A stretch of 35,533 bases of DNA from Flavobacteriaceae bacterium (GTDB lineage Bacteria > Bacteroidota > Bacteroidia > Flavobacteriales > Flavobacteriaceae): NCBI GenBank assembly GCA_029934835.1, contig JAOZLL010000008.1:17020-52552 (forward strand), read 5' to 3'. This document shows, in pieces, positions 18,238 to 27,521 of the stretch. The notes beneath the pieces are model-generated. The model made no database searches and was not told the origin of the DNA. It worked only from the letters and a program-made list of their open reading frames with translations. Numbering within the stretch: position 1 is the stretch's first letter; the number at the start of each line of letters is the position of its first letter. The position numbers and the translations under genes are program-made.

Positions 18238-19677
18238 ATGAAAAAAATAGTAACATTTATAGTATTTATCTTATTAGTTTCGTTTAGTTGTAAAACGAAT
18301 ATAACAAAGGTAAGTCCTGTTCAAAAGAACTCAACAAATTCTCAAAAACAACCAAATATTTTGGTTATTTATACGGATGATCTAGGATATCATGATTTAA
18401 GCTCTACAGGTTCTATATTATACGATACACCAAATATTGATGGGCTAGCTGATGAATCAGTAAGCTTTACCAATGCGTATAGTAACTATCCACGATGTGT
18501 CCCTTCTCGTTATGCCATGATGACGGGTACTTATCCTGTAATAGAAAGAAAGGGCAATATGGCCATGGCTACAATTAATCCCTCTAAAAATTTTATAAAA
18601 CAGTTTACAGACGCAGGTTACAATAGCTCTTATGTTGGGAAATGGCATTTAGGAAAAAGTGACTGCAATCCAAAAGAATTTGGTTTTACACACATGTATG
18701 CAGCCGGTCAAGCAGGTGGAATAGGCAGCCATTTTTATCCTTTTAATACACAAAAAAATGGAAAACCAGCCAAGTATGATGTGCCAAATGTCAAAGAAGA
18801 TGGTGTAGAAGGTAATTATTCGACAGATATGCTTACCAATGCAACAATCAATTTTATAAAAGAAAATCCAAAAGACAAACCCTTTTTAGCTGTTTTGGCA
18901 TTTTATGCGGTTCATACACCTATTGAAGCAAAAAAAGAAGATATAGTACGAAACAAAAAACAACTTAAAGAAATTGATTTTGGGAATACGCCAGAATACG
19001 TAAAGCAGGGTGCAGGACGAAACAAAAAGCGTCAAGATGATCCAGCTTACGCAGGGATGGTGGAAAATGTTGATGAAAATGTGGGTAGATTGCTAAAGAC
19101 TTTAAATATGTTAGGAATAGCCGACAATACAATTATAATGTTTTCTTCAGATCATGGTGGCTTGTCTAATGATGGCTTTCAAGGAGAACGCCATTTAGCT
19201 ACAACAAACTTTCCTTTAAAAGCGGGTAAAGGTTGGTTGTATGAAGGTGGTATTAGAGTACCCCTTTTTATAAAATGGGCAAATCAACTTACACCAAGAA
19301 AGGATAATGAATCTATCGTGTTAGGTATGGATATGTTTCCTACATTATTAGATATGTCAATTAATAAGACGGTTGTAGGTCTTGACGGTAAGAGTTATAA
19401 GGATGTTTTAGAGGGAAAAGATAATTGGAAAGATAGAACGGTTTATTGGCATTCAAGTAAAGCAAGACCACATAGCACAGGTGATAGTAAAACTTCAGTG
19501 GTACGCTCTGGAGATTATAAATTAGTACACTTTTATGAAATTGATAAAGTAGAGCTCTATAATTTAAAAGAAGATATAGGTGAAGCAAATGATCTGTCTA
19601 AAAAGATGCCACAAAAAACACTAGAAATGATGAAACTTTTAACAGATTGGAAAATAGAATATGCCGTGGCTAAATAG
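18238..19677 (+). CDS. S1-family sulfatase, lipoprotein (S1_16-like)
   Basis: Sulfatase of 479 aa with lipobox LVSFSC. IYTDDLGYHDLS supplies the first metal ligands, YPRCVPSR carries formylglycine Cys87, VGKWHLG the Lys/His pair, and FSSDHGGLS the late Asp and His. The post-active-site block APLKAGKGWLYEGGIRVPL-like (here FPLKAGKGWLYEGGIRVPL) is typical of arylsulfatase-A-type enzymes. It is paralogous to the sulfatase at 21982, by eye a little over half identical in the aligned blocks. The subfamily label S1_16 is tentative. The 116-bp gap upstream shows no convincing -7 box, so it is probably read through from the operon. Confidence 0.92.
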   Translation: MKKIVTFIVFILLVSFSCKTNITKVSPVQKNSTNSQKQPNILVIYTDDLGYHDLSSTGSILYDTPNIDGLADESVSFTNAYSNYPRCVPSRYAMMTGTYPVIERKGNMAMATINPSKNFIKQFTDAGYNSSYVGKWHLGKSDCNPKEFGFTHMYAAGQAGGIGSHFYPFNTQKNGKPAKYDVPNVKEDGVEGNYSTDMLTNATINFIKENPKDKPFLAVLAFYAVHTPIEAKKEDIVRNKKQLKEIDFGNTPEYVKQGAGRNKKRQDDPAYAGMVENVDENVGRLLKTLNMLGIADNTIIMFSSDHGGLSNDGFQGERHLATTNFPLKAGKGWLYEGGIRVPLFIKWANQLTPRKDNESIVLGMDMFPTLLDMSINKTVVGLDGKSYKDVLEGKDNWKDRTVYWHSSKARPHSTGDSKTSVVRSGDYKLVHFYEIDKVELYNLKEDIGEANDLSKKMPQKTLEMMKLLTDWKIEYAVAK

Positions 19678-19713
19678 TTGAAATTTGGTAAAAAAATAGA
19701 CTTATAAATCAAA

Positions 19714-20094
19714 ATGAGAGAAAACCATATAAAAATAATTCTAAGAATAGGTGTTTTTGGTGTATTTTTCGGACACGGTATGGTAGCAATTAATGGTAAC
19801 TATGCTTGGCTTGAATTATTAACCACTGTTGGTTTTTCAAAAGATTATGCCACATTTTTATTACCAATTATTGGTTATTTAGATGTAATTATTGCTTTTT
19901 TAGTATTATTTCTACCATTAAAGATTATATTAATTTGGGCAGTAATTTGGGCATTCTCAACAGGATTAATACGACCATTTTCAGGTTATCCTATTTGGTC
20001 TTTTGTAGAACGCTTTGGAAACTGGACTGTACCATTGGTATTATTGTTAGTACAAGGATTTCCTAAGAAGTTTTCAGACCTTTTTAAGATATAA
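19714..20094 (+). CDS. Small four-helix membrane protein, DoxX-like
   Basis: A 126-aa hydrophobic protein with about four TM helices: about 7-26 (ILRIGVFGVFFGHGMVAING), about 45-66, about 68-84, and about 100-118. The GVFFGHGMVAI segment and overall size resemble DoxX/DoxD-type small membrane proteins. I have no catalytic motif to point to, and the function is unknown. Its position is informative: it sits 36 bp after a sulfatase and 17 bp before the phosphoesterase-GDPD gene, clearly in the same operon. It could be an inner-membrane redox or scaffold partner. The ATG start and tight spacing support it as a real gene. Confidence 0.7.
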   Translation: MRENHIKIILRIGVFGVFFGHGMVAINGNYAWLELLTTVGFSKDYATFLLPIIGYLDVIIAFLVLFLPLKIILIWAVIWAFSTGLIRPFSGYPIWSFVERFGNWTVPLVLLLVQGFPKKFSDLFKI

Positions 20095-20111
20095 GATTAA
20101 AATAAAAAAAA

Positions 20112-21980
20112 ATGAATATAAAATATACACCCATTCAAGTAGTTATCGTACTATTTATAGCAGTATTAATTACATCGTGTAAATCAAAACAAATTACAGA
20201 TGTTACGGTAAGTTCAAACCCATACAATCCTGTTGCAAAAATGGATTTGTTAAAACAAAAAAACGGTAAAAATACTACAAAAATGCATTTTTTAGTGTTT
20301 GGTGATTCCAAAGGAAGATCTCCTTTTAAAGATGTACTAAAAAGAGCAGATTTATTACAACCAGAATTTTGCCTTACAACCGCTGACTTGGTCAATAAAG
20401 GTGCAGGAGAACAAGGTAAAATAGATTATGCCCAATTAGATAAAGATGGTGGTTGGTTTATGAAAAAATATCCCATGTGGCCAACTGTTGGGAATCATGA
20501 AGAAGCAGGAGGAAATGATGGTTTAGATAACTACATCAATTTTTTTGGAATGAAAAAAGCAATGTATTCTTTTGAATATGGAAATGCGAAATTCATAGCA
20601 TTGCCTTGGCCAAAAATTAAAGACGACCAACCAAAATTAGATTGGTTAGAAAGTGAATTGAAATCTGCTAATGGAAAACATATTTTTATTTTTAAACACA
20701 GACCACACTACGATGTGGGGTCTAAAAAGTATGAAGATGTAGAAGGTGTGCCAACAAGCGTTACCAAACTATACGATAAATACAAAGTAACTGCTGTTTT
20801 TAGCGGACACGATCATATTTATTATCGAACTAAAAGAAACTATACAAACTATATTATTTCAGCTGGAGCTGGGGCACCAATTTATGCTCTAAAAAGAGAA
20901 AAGGATGCCATAAAAGGTGATGTATATTACGGTAAACGTCTATATAAAGAAGTAAAGGATGGAGCAGTTCCCTATAAATCTGTAGATGCAAAAGGTAAAG
21001 TAACAGATATCGCAGAAGAAATGTATTATGTGCTTTCTGTAATGATTGATGGTGATAGAATTAGCATTGAAATGATTGATGCTTTAACAGGAAAAGTTTG
21101 GGACAAAGCAGTAATTACTAATGAATTTAATGCCGAGAGTACTTTAGATACGACTGAGGTAGAAGATATGGAAGAAGAAATAACTACAACACCAACTGCA
21201 AACCCTAGAAAAAATACCATTCTAATTGCCGCACATCGTGGTGGTTATGAAAAAGATTTTGAAGATAAAGCACCCGAAAATTCTATGGCTAATATTCAAA
21301 ATGCAATTAATCAAGGATTTGAATTATACGAAAGTGATGTGCAAAGAACAAAAGATGGAAAATTTGTAATAATGCACGATAAAACCATTGATAGAACAAC
21401 CAACGGAACTGGCGAAGTTTCGGCAATGACTTATGATGAACTAAAAAAAGTTAATTTAAAATATAGTAATGGCGAAGTTAGTACAGAAAAAATACCATTA
21501 TTAGTAGATTTTGTTGCAGCAGGAAAAGGAAAAGTGCTTTTTAAAATTGATTTTAAACCCTCCATAGATTATTTAGATGATTTATTGGAAGAAATTAAAA
21601 CTGCTAATTTACAAGGTGATGTTATTTTACGTTTTAAATATAAAAGAGCTACAGCAGCAAAAGTGGCAAAATATGATGTAAATGAAATACCAACCATATT
21701 ATTTAGATTAAAGAAATTAGCAGCATACAAAGAATTGCTAAGTGTGTATTATCCAAAAATGATTTCTATTTGGGAAAAGAAAGAATTCTCTGCAGAGCAT
21801 AAAAAAATAATGGAATTGGCATCTAATGCAAATATTACGATTGAAGCACACACTTTTAGAGGTAAAAAGTCTGTACGAGAAGATTTATGGACGGAACAAT
21901 TAAAATATCCAATTACAATTTTTCATACCAAATACCCAAAAGAATTTAGTAAATTTTTGAAAAATAAAAACTTGAGATAG
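20112..21980 (+). CDS. Metallophosphoesterase-GDPD fusion lipoprotein
   Basis: Two phosphoester-cleaving modules in one 622-aa lipoprotein (lipobox ITSC, Cys23). Residues about 57-335 form a calcineurin-like metallophosphoesterase: FGDSKGR (Asp65), TADLVNKG (Asp92), VGNHEE (Asn128, His129), FKHRPHY and FSGHDH. An acidic linker follows (about 340-365, rich in E and T). Residues about 371-620 form a glycerophosphodiester phosphodiesterase (GDPD/PI-PLC-like) barrel: AAHRGG (His375, Arg376), KAPENSMANI, YESDVQRTKDG, and MHDKTIDRTTNGTG, which holds the second catalytic His. Phosphodiester plus phosphomonoester cleavage by one protein is a reasonable inference. The substrate is unknown; the PUL setting suggests a phosphorylated or glycerophosphate-decorated glycan. 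The next gene starts 1 bp after the stop. Confidence 0.9.
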   Translation: MNIKYTPIQVVIVLFIAVLITSCKSKQITDVTVSSNPYNPVAKMDLLKQKNGKNTTKMHFLVFGDSKGRSPFKDVLKRADLLQPEFCLTTADLVNKGAGEQGKIDYAQLDKDGGWFMKKYPMWPTVGNHEEAGGNDGLDNYINFFGMKKAMYSFEYGNAKFIALPWPKIKDDQPKLDWLESELKSANGKHIFIFKHRPHYDVGSKKYEDVEGVPTSVTKLYDKYKVTAVFSGHDHIYYRTKRNYTNYIISAGAGAPIYALKREKDAIKGDVYYGKRLYKEVKDGAVPYKSVDAKGKVTDIAEEMYYVLSVMIDGDRISIEMIDALTGKVWDKAVITNEFNAESTLDTTEVEDMEEEITTTPTANPRKNTILIAAHRGGYEKDFEDKAPENSMANIQNAINQGFELYESDVQRTKDGKFVIMHDKTIDRTTNGTGEVSAMTYDELKKVNLKYSNGEVSTEKIPLLVDFVAAGKGKVLFKIDFKPSIDYLDDLLEEIKTANLQGDVILRFKYKRATAAKVAKYDVNEIPTILFRLKKLAAYKELLSVYYPKMISIWEKKEFSAEHKKIMELASNANITIEAHTFRGKKSVREDLWTEQLKYPITIFHTKYPKEFSKFLKNKNLR

Positions 21981-21981
21981 A

Positions 21982-23406
21982 TTGTATAAAATAATAAAAT
22001 ATCAAATCGGTTTTATAGTGTTTTTGAGCCTTTTTATAGGTTGTAAAACACAAAAAGAAAGCATTTCAAACTCTAAAATTGATTCGAAACCCAATATCCT
22101 AATTTTGCACGTGGACGATTTAGGGTATCACGATTTAAGTGTAAACGGTTCACAAATTTACCAAACACCAAATATTGATAAATTAGCTTCTGAATCTGTT
22201 ACTTTTAATAATGCGTATGCCAATTATCCACGTTGTGTGCCTTCCCGGTTTGCAATGTTAACGGCAAATTATCCTATTAAAAACGGAAATGTTCCCGATG
22301 ATGGTTTTGAAATTGAAACCTTGAATGATGATGTAAATAACATCAAACAAATTCAGAATTTAGGTTATCAAACTGCTTATTTTGGGAAGTTTCATTTAGG
22401 TGATAAACAAACCATTGAGAAGTTGGGCTTTGAAACTTCCGTTGCTGCAGGTCACGCAGGTTCACCAATCAGTTTTATCTATCCATTTAATGTAAAAAAA
22501 GGGAAAGGAAAATCTAAAAAATCTCCCATTCCAGATTTAGATGAGAAATATAAAAAGGGCGATTATTTAACCGATGTATTAACTTCTGAAACCATTAATT
22601 ACATTAAAAATAGAGATCAAACAAAGCCTTTTATGGCGATGCTTTCCTTTTATGCAGTACATCAACCTTTGGAAGCTAAAGAATATGATATTAAACGTAA
22701 CCGTAAAGAAATTAATGACTTTGATTATGGAATCCAACCTGAATATATAAAAGAAGGAACTGGTCGTACAAAAATGCGACAAGATCATCCAGTATACGCT
22801 GCAATGGTGGAGAATATGGATGCCAACGTAGGTAAAATACTTCAACTTTTAAAGGAGTTAAATATCGAAGACAATACCATAGTAATCTTTTCGTCAGATC
22901 ACGGTGGCTTATCAAACGAAGGTACAAAAAAACGCAATTTAGCCACATCAAACTATCCGTTACGAGCAGGAAAAGGACATTTGTATGAAGGCGGAATAAA
23001 AATTCCATTATTTGTAAAATGGAACAAGCATTTAAAACCACATACCGAAGAAAAATCTATTGTAATGTTGATGGATATATTTCCAACCTTGCTAGACATT
23101 ACGGATAATAAAAAACTAAAAACTGAAGGGAAAAGCTTTTTATCTGTTTTAAAAAGTGAAGAAAATTGGAATAACCGAACTATTTTTTGGCATTCTAACA
23201 AAGCAAGACCTGCTAATACAGGAGATGCAAAATCATCCGTAATACGTGAAGGAGATTATAAACTCATCGAGTTTTATGAGCAAAATCGTATTGAATTGTA
23301 TAATATCGCTAAAGATCCTAGCGAACAACATGATATTTCAAAAGAAAACAAACAAAAAGTGGCATCATTATTGAAAAAGTTACACCAATGGAAATCTAAT
23401 TCTTGA
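21982..23406 (+). CDS. S1-family sulfatase, lipoprotein (paralogue of 18238)
   Basis: Sulfatase of 474 aa. I accept the TTG start at 21982: an in-frame TGA at 21973-21975 rules out an earlier start, and the residues from here (MYKIIKYQIGF) form the positive n-region of an SPII signal ending at LFIGC. The gene begins 1 bp after the upstream stop, so coupling can explain the weak start codon. Motifs: LHVDDLGYHDLS, YPRCVPSR (formylglycine Cys85), FGKFHLG and FSSDHGGLSNEG. Length and block order match the sulfatase at 18238, so this pair arose by duplication and now brackets the DoxX-like and phosphoesterase genes. The two may act on different sulfate positions. Confidence 0.92.
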   Translation: MYKIIKYQIGFIVFLSLFIGCKTQKESISNSKIDSKPNILILHVDDLGYHDLSVNGSQIYQTPNIDKLASESVTFNNAYANYPRCVPSRFAMLTANYPIKNGNVPDDGFEIETLNDDVNNIKQIQNLGYQTAYFGKFHLGDKQTIEKLGFETSVAAGHAGSPISFIYPFNVKKGKGKSKKSPIPDLDEKYKKGDYLTDVLTSETINYIKNRDQTKPFMAMLSFYAVHQPLEAKEYDIKRNRKEINDFDYGIQPEYIKEGTGRTKMRQDHPVYAAMVENMDANVGKILQLLKELNIEDNTIVIFSSDHGGLSNEGTKKRNLATSNYPLRAGKGHLYEGGIKIPLFVKWNKHLKPHTEEKSIVMLMDIFPTLLDITDNKKLKTEGKSFLSVLKSEENWNNRTIFWHSNKARPANTGDAKSSVIREGDYKLIEFYEQNRIELYNIAKDPSEQHDISKENKQKVASLLKKLHQWKSNS

Positions 23407-23416
23407 AATTTATATA

Positions 23417-24499
23417 ATGAACTCTTTTAAACTATTTATTACTATATTTTTAGTGTCAATTAGTATACTAAATTTTGCACAAGAAAAAGCAACGTTTATA
23501 GGTAAACACATTGCTCCAAACAATGAAAATATCCATGTTTACGGTAGTAATTACATTAAAATGGATGGTAATGAAATGATGCTTCACAGACATTCAGACA
23601 CAGTTTATAAACGAAAACATATAGAGAATTTATTTAATCCATTAAAAGCACGAACATCTGCTGGTATGTATATTGAATTCAAATCGAATAGTCCAAAGAT
23701 TAAGTTCAAATTTAAAACGGCAAAAGGAAATCCTAAATATGCTTTTTTTACGGTCTTTCAAGATGGAGAGTTTGATCAACAAAAAGCCTTTAAATATGAA
23801 GAAGATGGGGAAATGGCATTAGAAATAATGTCTAAAAACAAAAATAAAGGAATCTTGTATCGCATTACATTACCATTAATAACCGACATCCATTTTTTAG
23901 GATTAGAAATAGAAGATAAATTCGAATTATGCGAATTAAAGAAGGAAGATAAACCAGTTTATGTAGCTTATGGCGATAGTATTACACACGGAATTGGTCA
24001 AAAACACACTGAAGAAACATATCCCTATCAATTAGCCGAAAAAATGGGTTATGAATTATTTAATGCTGCTGTTTCAGGTGCAAGGACATCTACTGTAATG
24101 GCAGAAATGATACGTGATGATTTTGATAAAATTGATATGATAACCGTACTAATTGGTTATAACGATTATAGCTGGAAAGGGCTTTCTGCCGAAGATTATG
24201 CCATGCAATACACCAAAGTACTAAATATATTAAGAGAAAAACATCTTAACACAAAAATCTATTGTATTTCTTTGACGCACACAACACAAAATATATCAAA
24301 AAAATCTGGAATTCCTGCGGATGATTATAGAAAAGTAGTTAGAGAAATAGTTGCAAAACGACAAAATAATGGCGATAAATACCTATTTCTAGTAAAAGGA
24401 GAAGATATTACAACCATAGCTAATTTAAAAGATAAAGTACATTTTTCGATAGATGGAGCAAAACTTTTTGCTGAAGCCTTGTATCAAGAAATAAAATAA
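23417..24499 (+). CDS. SGNH-family carbohydrate esterase, copy 1
   Basis: Predicted carbohydrate O-acyl esterase of 360 aa, most likely removing acetyl groups. The SPI signal ends at NFAQ, so it is periplasmic or exported. Residues about 25-175 form a beta-rich N-terminal domain of the jelly-roll type seen before some SGNH esterases. The SGNH catalytic domain follows: YGDSITHG (nucleophile Ser188), NAAVSGA (Gly221), LIGYND (Asn249) and KDKVHFS (Asp339, His342). All four blocks are intact. Two-domain SGNH esterases occur in CE2 and related groups, and I cannot assign a CE family. Placed between sulfatases and a GH10, it fits acetyl-xylan-type deacetylation. A near copy follows 27 bp downstream. 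Confidence 0.88.
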   Translation: MNSFKLFITIFLVSISILNFAQEKATFIGKHIAPNNENIHVYGSNYIKMDGNEMMLHRHSDTVYKRKHIENLFNPLKARTSAGMYIEFKSNSPKIKFKFKTAKGNPKYAFFTVFQDGEFDQQKAFKYEEDGEMALEIMSKNKNKGILYRITLPLITDIHFLGLEIEDKFELCELKKEDKPVYVAYGDSITHGIGQKHTEETYPYQLAEKMGYELFNAAVSGARTSTVMAEMIRDDFDKIDMITVLIGYNDYSWKGLSAEDYAMQYTKVLNILREKHLNTKIYCISLTHTTQNISKKSGIPADDYRKVVREIVAKRQNNGDKYLFLVKGEDITTIANLKDKVHFSIDGAKLFAEALYQEIK

Positions 24500-24526
24500 A
24501 CATTTAATAAAAACAATTTTAGATCG

Positions 24527-25621
24527 ATGAAAAAAGTAATTCAAAATATACTATTATTCCTATTCATAGCAATTCCAACTATTTTAGTTGCACAAGAAGA
24601 AGGAACATTTAAAGGCAAACACATTGCACCAAACAATGAAAATATTCAAGTTTACGGTAGTAATTTCACTAAAATGGAAGGTGATGAAATGATAATGCAT
24701 CGACATTCAGACGAAGCCTATAAAGGGAAAACAAAAGATCTTTTATATAATCCTGTAAAAGCAAGAACATCTACAGGTATGTATATTGAATTTAAATCGA
24801 ATAGTCCAACCATTAAATTTAAATTTAAAACTGCAAAAGGAAATCCTAAATATGCGCTTTTTAATGTATTTCAAGATGGCGAATTTGATAAGAAAGAAGG
24901 ATATAAATATGTAGAAAATGGAGAAATGGCATTAGAAATATCGTCTAAAAATAAGAATAAAGAAACTTTGTATCGCATTACGTTTCCATTAATGACGGAT
25001 ATTCATTTTCTGGGATTAGAAATAGATGATAAATCTGAATTATGTAAATTAAAAAGAAAAAGCAAACCCGTTTATGTTGCTTATGGTGATAGTGTTACAC
25101 ACGGAACAGGTCAAAAAAACACATCAGAAACCTATGCTTATCAACTAGCCGAAAAAATGGGTTATGAGTTATTTAATACAGCTGTCGGTGGAGCAAAAAC
25201 ATCCACAGTAATGGCAGAAATGATACGTGATGATTTCAAAAAAATAGATATGATAACCGTACTAATTGGCTATAACGATTATAACGGAAAAGGAATTTCT
25301 ACTGAAGAATACACCAAGCGATATACCAACATACTTAATATATTTAGAGAAAAACATCCAGATACAAAAATCTATTGTATTTCGATGACATACACAACGC
25401 AAACCAATTCCAAAACTTCGCAAATTCCTGCGGATGATTTTAGAAAAGTAGTTAGAGAAGTGGTTGCAAAAAGACAAGAGAATGGCGATAAAAACCTTTT
25501 TTTGATAAAGGGAGAAGACATTACTACCAAAGCCAATTTAAAAGATAAAGTACATTTCTCTGTGCAAGGTGCCCATGACTTTGCAGAAGCATTGTTTTCT
25601 GAAATTGAAAAAACAAAATAG
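24527..25621 (+). CDS. SGNH-family carbohydrate esterase, copy 2
   Basis: Tandem paralogue of the preceding gene, 364 aa, with the same two-domain plan: SPI signal ending at ILVAQ, N-terminal beta domain, then SGNH blocks YGDSVTHG (Ser189), NTAVGGA, LIGYND (Asn250) and KDKVHFS (Asp340, His343). Long stretches are identical to copy 1, for example GMYIEFKSNSP and AEMIRDDF. Differences cluster in the loops after GDS and around residues 250-260 (YSWKGLSAED versus YNGKGISTEE), which may alter acyl or regioselectivity. Both copies keep all catalytic residues, so neither looks like a decaying duplicate. The acetylated xylan role is inferred from context. Confidence 0.88.
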   Translation: MKKVIQNILLFLFIAIPTILVAQEEGTFKGKHIAPNNENIQVYGSNFTKMEGDEMIMHRHSDEAYKGKTKDLLYNPVKARTSTGMYIEFKSNSPTIKFKFKTAKGNPKYALFNVFQDGEFDKKEGYKYVENGEMALEISSKNKNKETLYRITFPLMTDIHFLGLEIDDKSELCKLKRKSKPVYVAYGDSVTHGTGQKNTSETYAYQLAEKMGYELFNTAVGGAKTSTVMAEMIRDDFKKIDMITVLIGYNDYNGKGISTEEYTKRYTNILNIFREKHPDTKIYCISMTYTTQTNSKTSQIPADDFRKVVREVVAKRQENGDKNLFLIKGEDITTKANLKDKVHFSVQGAHDFAEALFSEIEKTK

Positions 25622-25643
25622 TACTAAATTTAAAGTGTAAAAC

Positions 25644-27431
25644 ATGAAATCATTTGTGTTCATAGGATTATTATTACTTACTATTGTCTCTTGTGCACAA
25701 AAGAACACAAAAACAGTAACTACAAAATCAGAATCTAAAAAAATATTACAAGCTAAAGAAATCATAAACGATAAAGGCTTTGATGATTTTGAGATGAAAA
25801 AAGAATTTGGAGGCATTACACTTCAAAATACAACAAACAATACAGAACTTATTTTTCAAGTAGCAACTACAAGACAACCGAAGTTCATTTATAATCTCGC
25901 AACTAGAATACCTATAATTACCTCTGATTATCCTAAGGGAAGTGTATTTCTGCTCTCTTTCAAAGCAAAGTCTACCATCTCGAGTTTAGAAACTGGAGAA
26001 GCCAAAGTTTTGTGGTTATTCAAGCAGTCTAGTTCGTATAAAGATAATATTACGGCTACTATTAGTTTAAAATCAGACTGGCAAACCTATTATATTCCCT
26101 TTCAAGCTACAAAAGAGATTAGTGCAGAAGATTTAGCTGTTATAATACAATATGGCTATAAAGAGCAGTCATTTTTACTAAAAGATATTAGTTTTAAAAG
26201 CTATGCCAACGGAACAAAAATCAGCAATTTACCTAAAACAAAAATCACCTATTCAGGTATGGAATCTAATGCACAATGGCGTAAAGATGCATTAGTTCGA
26301 ATAGACAAAATACGAAAAGGAGACTTCTCCGTAATCTTGACTAAAAAAGGAACTCCTATATCCAATAAAATAGTAACTATAAAATTGAAAAAGCATTTTT
26401 TCTCTTTTGGTGGTATTATAAGAGCTAATTTCATTAACAACAATACTCGAGAATACCAAAATTTTAAAACTGCTTTTCAGCATGCCGTATTTGAAAATGA
26501 TTTAAAAATTAAACATTGGATACATACATCAAGAAAAGAAGAAACCCTAAAAGCTATTTCAATACTTAAACAAGATAACATTAGCCTAAAGGGACATGTA
26601 CTTATCTGGCCTGGTTTTAATTACCTGACAAAGAAAATCAAAGAAAATAAAGATAATCCTAAGAAGGTTACTAATCTTATAAATACTCATGTAAAAGATA
26701 TTTTAACACTTACTAAAGGTGCTATCTCAAGTTGGGATGTCGTAAATGAAGTCTACACCAACAAAGATTTACAAAACATAACTGGCTCTGAAGCTTTGTT
26801 ATACAATGGTTTTAGACTATCAAAAAAAATTCAGCCGTATGCATTACGATTTACGAATGAGTATGGTATTATCAGTAAAGGAGGTATTGATACTGCAAAA
26901 CAAGAATGGTATTATAATTTCATAAAACGAATTGATAAAAATACTGGAGGTCTAGTACAAGGAATCGGTATACAAAGCCATATAGGAAGTGATCTTACAC
27001 CACCAGAACGTGTTTTAGAAATTTTAAATTACTATGCCACTTTAGATAAAAAAATTAGTATATCAGAGTTTACTATGGATATTCAAGAACCTGAGATCAG
27101 AGAACAATACACACGTGATTTTATGATTGTAGCTTTCAGTCACCCTAATGTATCTGAATTCGTTTTTTGGGGATCTACCCAAGATCATCGAAAGAAAGTA
27201 GATATTTTTACCCCAAATGGAGAAATAGGAAGTATGGGAAAAGCCTACTTTGATTTAGTTCATGACCAATGGAATACAGATTTTTCAACTAAAACAAATG
27301 AAAAAGGCGCACTTAAAGGAAAAGGATTCTATGGTATGTATGAATACTCTTTTGTAGAAAATAATAAAGTAAGAACAGGGTCATTTGTTTTTGAACCAAA
27401 TGCTAAAAACAAATTTGTTATTGCTTTGTAA
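25644..27431 (+). CDS. GH10 family endo-xylanase-like lipoprotein with N-terminal binding domain
   Basis: GH10 glycoside hydrolase of 595 aa; the SPII signal ends at TIVSC. Residues about 35-190 look like a beta-sandwich carbohydrate-binding module (CBM4/22-like in pattern, not assigned). Residues about 205-260 form a short beta domain commonly seen before this GH10 type (IRKGDFSV ... KHFFSFGG). The barrel follows with SWDVVNEVY (acid/base Glu369), GIGIQSHIG, ISEFTMDI (nucleophile Glu475) and FVFWGSTQ. In the canonical GHTLVWHSQ motif it reads GHVLIWPGF, with Pro323 in place of His. This matches a variant GH10 group I associate with planctomycete and marine bacteroidete enzymes. Backbone cleavage in beta-1,4-xylan or a related glycan is likely, but specificity may differ from ordinary xylanases. 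Confidence 0.88.
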   Translation: MKSFVFIGLLLLTIVSCAQKNTKTVTTKSESKKILQAKEIINDKGFDDFEMKKEFGGITLQNTTNNTELIFQVATTRQPKFIYNLATRIPIITSDYPKGSVFLLSFKAKSTISSLETGEAKVLWLFKQSSSYKDNITATISLKSDWQTYYIPFQATKEISAEDLAVIIQYGYKEQSFLLKDISFKSYANGTKISNLPKTKITYSGMESNAQWRKDALVRIDKIRKGDFSVILTKKGTPISNKIVTIKLKKHFFSFGGIIRANFINNNTREYQNFKTAFQHAVFENDLKIKHWIHTSRKEETLKAISILKQDNISLKGHVLIWPGFNYLTKKIKENKDNPKKVTNLINTHVKDILTLTKGAISSWDVVNEVYTNKDLQNITGSEALLYNGFRLSKKIQPYALRFTNEYGIISKGGIDTAKQEWYYNFIKRIDKNTGGLVQGIGIQSHIGSDLTPPERVLEILNYYATLDKKISISEFTMDIQEPEIREQYTRDFMIVAFSHPNVSEFVFWGSTQDHRKKVDIFTPNGEIGSMGKAYFDLVHDQWNTDFSTKTNEKGALKGKGFYGMYEYSFVENNKVRTGSFVFEPNAKNKFVIAL

Positions 27432-27521
27432 ACTACTGTCAAACACTAAGAGTTTGAATAAGAATGTCAAAATTTAAACTTAATTATACTCATAGTAGAC
27501 TACATGGTCATATTTTTATTC

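Noticed and set aside
22712-23041. 109-codon minus-strand open frame inside the sulfatase at 21982
   Set aside because: It lies wholly antisense to a gene with clear sulfatase motifs, overlaps other antisense frames, and shows no signal, motif or promoter.
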